Assembly: GCA_964215955.1 (NCBI GenBank)
Contig: CAXPDR010000006.1
Coordinates: 1-64,000, forward strand
Reading direction: 5' to 3'
Length of the DNA stretch: 64,000 nt
From: GCA-2706205 sp964215955
GTDB lineage: Bacteria; Bdellovibrionota; Bacteriovoracia; Bacteriovoracales; Bacteriovoracaceae
In this document: piece by piece, positions 60,314 to 64,000 of the stretch
Layout: each line of letters opens with the position of its first letter
Numbering within the stretch: position 1 is the first letter of the stretch
Program-made: the position numbers and the translations under genes
The notes under the pieces: model-generated
What the model was told of the DNA's origin: nothing
Database searches by the model: none
What the model saw: only the letters and a program-made list of their open reading frames with translations

Positions 60314-63300
60314 TTGAAAAAGATTTTCATTCTTGATGGTGCTATGGGCACTATGATTCAAAAGTACAAGCTTACTGAAGAAGATTATCGAGGCGAAAGA
60401 TTTAAAAACTATCACATGCCGGTGAAAGGAAATAATGATCTTCTTTCAATTACCAAACCAGAAGTTATCAAAGAAATTCATAAGCGCTTCTTGGATGTAG
60501 GTTCAGATATTATCGAAACCAATACCTTCTCTGCAACGACCATTGCTATGGCCGACTATGAAATGCAAAACTTAGTTGATGAAATGAACATTGCAAGTGC
60601 AAAAATAGCAAGGCAAGTTTGTGATGAGTATACAAAGAAAAATCCTAGTAAACCGAGGTATGTTGCAGGATCAATTGGTCCAACTAATAAAACTGCTTCA
60701 ATGTCACCCGATGTTAATGACCCCGGTTTTAGGGCCGTAACATATGATGATCTTGTAAAGGCATACAAGCAACAAGTTAAAGGCTTAGTAGAAGGCGGAG
60801 TTGACTTTCTTTTGGTGGAGACAATCTTTGATACTCTAAACGCAAAGGCAGCATTATTTGCAATTGAAACTTATTTTGAAGAAGAAAATAAGCCTCCTCT
60901 GCCAATCATGGTTTCAGGAACTATCACTGACGCTTCAGGAAGAACTTTATCAGGTCAGACAGTTGAGGCATTTCTCTATTCAGTCTCACATCTCCCGCTA
61001 ATGAGTATTGGAATAAATTGTGCTTTAGGTGCAGACTTAATGAGACCATACATTAAGACTTTGGCAGAAAAAGCTCCCTTTCAAATTTGTATTTACCCAA
61101 ATGCTGGTCTTCCAAATGAGTTTGGAGAATATGACCAATCTCCAGAACAGATGGCAGACATTGTTGAAGAATATTTAAAAGAAGGTTTTATAAACATTAT
61201 TGGTGGGTGTTGCGGGACAAGTTATCAACATATAGAAGCCATTGCAAAAAGGGCTCAAAATTATTCTGCAAGAGTTGTCCCCAAGAAAGATCATCTTGCT
61301 CACCTGTCAGGACTAGAACCTTTTACTGTGACCTCTGATATCAATTTTGTGAATATTGGTGAAAGAACAAATATTGCCGGTTCTCTTCGTTTTAAGAAAA
61401 TGATTGCAGAGGGTCGTTTTGAAGATGCTCTTGAAGTGGCCAAAGATCAAGTTGAAAATGGAGCACAAATCCTTGATGTAAATATGGATGACGGAATGAT
61501 TGATGGTAAGGCCGCCATGGTTCGATTTCTAAATCTCATTGCAGCAGAACCTGATATTGCTCGAATACCTATAATGATTGATTCCTCTAAGTGGGAAATT
61601 ATTGAAGCTGGTCTCAAATGTGTTCAAGGAAAAGCTGTTGTAAATTCTATTTCTCTAAAAGAAGGTGAAGAGGTTTTTATTGAGCAAGCAAAGAAAATAA
61701 AACGTTACGGTGCAGCTACTGTTGTCATGGCATTTGATGAAACTGGGCAAGCAGATACTTTTGAGCGCAGAATTGAGATTTGTGAAAGAGCATACAAAAT
61801 TCTAGTTAATATAGTAAACTTTCCACCTGAGGATATCATTTTTGATCCTAATATTCTTGCTATAGCTACAGGAATAGAACTTCATAATAACTATGGAGTT
61901 GATTTCATTAATGCGACTAAATGGATTAAAGATAATCTGCCTTATGCTAAGGTCAGTGGTGGTGTTTCAAATTTATCTTTTTCTTTCAGGGGAAATAATA
62001 TAGTACGTGAAGCTATCCACTCTGTATTTTTATATCACGCCATAAAAGCAGGAATGGATATGGGGATTGTTAACCCTGGAATGCTTGAGGTCTATGATTC
62101 TATACCAAAAGACTTAAGAGAACGATGTGAGGACGTTGTTTTAAATAGATCACCAGAGGCAACAGAAAGACTTCTAGAGTTTGCTCAAACTGTAAAAGGT
62201 GAAAAAAAGGAAAAGGTAAAGAATGAAGCCTGGAGAAAACTTTCAGTTAACGAAAGATTATCTCATGCTTTAGTTAAAGGTATTACCGATTATATTGATG
62301 AAGATGTCGAAGAAGCCAGACACCAATTTGAGAGGCCGCTTCAATTAATCGAAGGTCCTTTGATGGATGGAATGAATATTGTTGGTGAATTGTTTGGCGA
62401 AGGTAAAATGTTTTTACCTCAAGTTGTAAAATCAGCTCGAGTCATGAAAAAAGCTGTGGCTTACTTGAACCCTTTCATAGAGAAAGAAAAAGGGGCAGGT
62501 TCATCTCAAGGAAAAATTCTTCTTGCAACAGTTAAGGGTGATGTTCATGATATTGGTAAAAATATAGTTTCCGTTGTTCTTAGTTGCAATAATTTTGAAA
62601 TAATTGATATGGGAGTTATGGTTCCTTGTGAAGATATACTTAGAAAAGCTAAAGAAGAAAATGTAGATGTCATTGGGCTTTCTGGTTTAATTACTCCTAG
62701 CTTAGACGAAATGGTTGATGTTGCAAAAGAAATGCAAAGACAAGACTTTGAAATACCTATGATGTTAGGTGGAGCTACGACATCTAGAATTCACACTGCG
62801 GTAAAAGTGGATCCACATTACGAAGGAACAGTCATACATGTAGCCGATGCCTCAAAGTCTGTTCCTATTGCTCAAATGCTTTTAACTCAAAAAGAAAATA
62901 TCCATGAGCAAACGAAATCTCAATATCAAGGGATGAGAGAAAATTACAGTGGTAAACAACAATACGAAACTATCTCCATCAATGAAGCCAGAAAAAACTA
63001 TTTCCCCATAGATTGGGAAAAGTCAGTGATAACTCAACCTAAATTTCTTGGGGTACGTGAGTTTAACGATATTTCATTAGAAACTCTTAAAAACTATATC
63101 GATTGGACCCCATTCTTTTCAGCATGGAGATTGAAAGGTCCATATCCTAAGATTTTGGAAGATGAGAAATATGGAGAAGAAGCTCAAAAGCTCTTTCAAG
63201 ACGCTCAAAAATATATTCAACTATTAATTGATTCAGGACTACAGCTTAATAAAGCTAAAATTGGATTCTTCCCAGCAAACTCCAAAGTTGATGATATTGA

Positions 63301-63943
63301 ACTTTTTGACTCTAATCACGATCAAACTATTGAGACTCTTTGTATGCTAAGATCTCAGAGAAAGATGAAAGAAGATACCTCTTTTAATCGCTGCTTAAGT
63401 GATTATATTGCTCCCAAATCAAGTGGAATTAAAGACTATATTGGTGCTTTTATTGTTACGACGGGGCTAGGCTTAGATCCTATTTTAAAGAAATTCGAAG
63501 ACGAAAATGATGACTACTCCATTATAATGATTAAAACTATTGCAGACCGTTTTGCAGAAGCCTTTGCAGAATATATGCATGAAAAAGTTAGAAAAGAGCT
63601 TTGGGGCCATGCACCAAATGAAAATTTTTCTAATCATGATCTTATTAGGGAAAAGTACAAGGGAATTAGACCAGCACCAGGTTATGCCTCTTGTCCGGAT
63701 CATTCAGAGAAAAAGAAACTATTCAAGCTATTAAATGCGAATGATATTGGAGTGACTCTAACAGAGTCCTGTGCAATGTTTCCTGCTTCTAGCGTCAGCG
63801 GTTGGTACTTCTCGCATCCAGAAGCTAAATATTTCAATATTGGAAAAATAGAAAAAGATCAAGTTTTAGACTATGCTGAGCGAAAAGGTTATAATCTAGA
63901 GGAAACTGAAAAATGGCTTAGATCCATCCTTATTTATGATTAG
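60314..63943 (+). CDS. metH: Cobalamin-dependent methionine synthase MetH
   Basis: Makes methionine from homocysteine and methyltetrahydrofolate. It has 1209 residues with all modules. The homocysteine domain (about 1-325) has LDGAMGTMIQ at 8-17 and zinc Cys near 236, 299 and 300 (GGCCGTS). The pterin domain follows at about 345-620, the B12 cap at 640-735, the B12 domain with DVHDIGKNIV near 743-752, and the activation domain at 900-1209 with RPAPGYASCPDHSEK near 1119. It starts with TTG at 60314, with AAGGCGG upstream, and lacks the 15-residue N-terminal leader of E. coli MetH. It is followed by a probable metF. Confidence 0.96.
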   Translation: MKKIFILDGAMGTMIQKYKLTEEDYRGERFKNYHMPVKGNNDLLSITKPEVIKEIHKRFLDVGSDIIETNTFSATTIAMADYEMQNLVDEMNIASAKIARQVCDEYTKKNPSKPRYVAGSIGPTNKTASMSPDVNDPGFRAVTYDDLVKAYKQQVKGLVEGGVDFLLVETIFDTLNAKAALFAIETYFEEENKPPLPIMVSGTITDASGRTLSGQTVEAFLYSVSHLPLMSIGINCALGADLMRPYIKTLAEKAPFQICIYPNAGLPNEFGEYDQSPEQMADIVEEYLKEGFINIIGGCCGTSYQHIEAIAKRAQNYSARVVPKKDHLAHLSGLEPFTVTSDINFVNIGERTNIAGSLRFKKMIAEGRFEDALEVAKDQVENGAQILDVNMDDGMIDGKAAMVRFLNLIAAEPDIARIPIMIDSSKWEIIEAGLKCVQGKAVVNSISLKEGEEVFIEQAKKIKRYGAATVVMAFDETGQADTFERRIEICERAYKILVNIVNFPPEDIIFDPNILAIATGIELHNNYGVDFINATKWIKDNLPYAKVSGGVSNLSFSFRGNNIVREAIHSVFLYHAIKAGMDMGIVNPGMLEVYDSIPKDLRERCEDVVLNRSPEATERLLEFAQTVKGEKKEKVKNEAWRKLSVNERLSHALVKGITDYIDEDVEEARHQFERPLQLIEGPLMDGMNIVGELFGEGKMFLPQVVKSARVMKKAVAYLNPFIEKEKGAGSSQGKILLATVKGDVHDIGKNIVSVVLSCNNFEIIDMGVMVPCEDILRKAKEENVDVIGLSGLITPSLDEMVDVAKEMQRQDFEIPMMLGGATTSRIHTAVKVDPHYEGTVIHVADASKSVPIAQMLLTQKENIHEQTKSQYQGMRENYSGKQQYETISINEARKNYFPIDWEKSVITQPKFLGVREFNDISLETLKNYIDWTPFFSAWRLKGPYPKILEDEKYGEEAQKLFQDAQKYIQLLIDSGLQLNKAKIGFFPANSKVDDIELFDSNHDQTIETLCMLRSQRKMKEDTSFNRCLSDYIAPKSSGIKDYIGAFIVTTGLGLDPILKKFEDENDDYSIIMIKTIADRFAEAFAEYMHEKVRKELWGHAPNENFSNHDLIREKYKGIRPAPGYASCPDHSEKKKLFKLLNANDIGVTLTESCAMFPASSVSGWYFSHPEAKYFNIGKIEKDQVLDYAERKGYNLEETEKWLRSILIYD

Positions 63944-63951
63944 GAAAATGA

Positions 63952-64000
63952 ATGACTAAAATTATAGACCATATTAATAATTCTAAAGGAAAAACTCTTT
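63952..64000 (+). CDS. metF: Start of a gene cut by the window edge, probable metF
   Basis: ATG at 63952, with AGGA at 63942-63945, opens a frame that runs to the end of the window and codes for MTKIIDHINNSKGKTL. The I-x-D-x-I...KT-L pattern suits the N-terminus of 5,10-methylenetetrahydrofolate reductase (MetF), which normally continues SFEFFPPK. Only 16 residues are visible, so the call rests on position after metH as much as on sequence. Confidence 0.45.
   Translation, partial: MTKIIDHINNSKGKTL

Noticed and set aside
1..64000. CRISPR arrays, tRNA or rRNA genes, prophage genes
   Set aside because: No regularly spaced repeats, no cloverleaf with TTCRA arm and no phage structural proteins were seen in the intergenic regions.

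Overview
The window is AT-rich, gene-dense DNA from a Gram-negative bacterium. Several things point to the Bdellovibrionota, most likely the Bacteriovorax/Halobacteriovorax group: a TIGR02147-type regulator, the paired TIGR03545/TIGR03546 genes, secreted S8 and astacin-like proteases, a porin and Kdo genes. This placement is an inference from gene content. There is no rRNA, no recognisable tRNA and no CRISPR array, and no stretch longer than 300 bases lacks a gene. Non-AUG starts are common (GTG, TTG, and one probable ATT).

Layout. 1-138: possible end of an IS21-like element (weak). 139-6859 (minus): operon udg - TIGR03546 - TIGR03545 - S8 protease - galE - queC. 7016-16278: envelope and secreted proteins (a lytic-transglycosylase-like protein, small exported protein, VC0807-type membrane protein, porin, MFS carrier, two zinc proteases flanking a TIGR02147 regulator, EamA carrier). 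16303-16509: a structured intergenic element closed by a 25-bp stem, unlike any RNA family I can name. 16533-42000: surface polysaccharide locus (initiating sugar-phosphate transferase, O-antigen ligase/polymerase, GT2/GT4/GT8-like transferases, two GlfT-like transferases plus UDP-galactopyranose mutase, MBOAT/SGNH O-acetylation pair, Wzx flippase, KpsS/KpsC-like proteins, a GT29 sialyltransferase-like protein, a Wzm/Wzt ABC exporter, a sulfotransferase-methyltransferase fusion). 42047-51012: sulfate activation (cysD, cysN, cysC), PAP removal (cysQ) and CMP-Kdo supply (kpsF, kdsA, kdsB), ending in a UGPase-like protein and a GT-C-like membrane protein. 51071-56125: polyprenyl-phosphate glycosyltransferase plus GtrA, a CotH/DUF4956/VTC trio, and a UDP-glucuronate-epimerase-like gene. 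56230-64000: phosphoethanolamine-transferase-like protein, DUF4430-like protein, second kpsF, manA, metH and the first codons of a probable metF.

Taken together, the region appears to make and export a decorated envelope glycan. Udg, GalE, Glf, ManA, the UGPase-like protein and KdsA/KdsB/KpsF supply activated sugars. Many transferases would assemble the chain. Both a Wzx/ligase route and an ABC route for export are present. The chain may be sulfated, methylated, O-acetylated and perhaps phosphoethanolamine-modified. PAPS made by CysD/CysN/CysC would feed the sulfotransferase, and CysQ would clear PAP. Eight of ten convergent gene pairs overlap at their stop codons, which makes the 254-base gap holding the structured element stand out.
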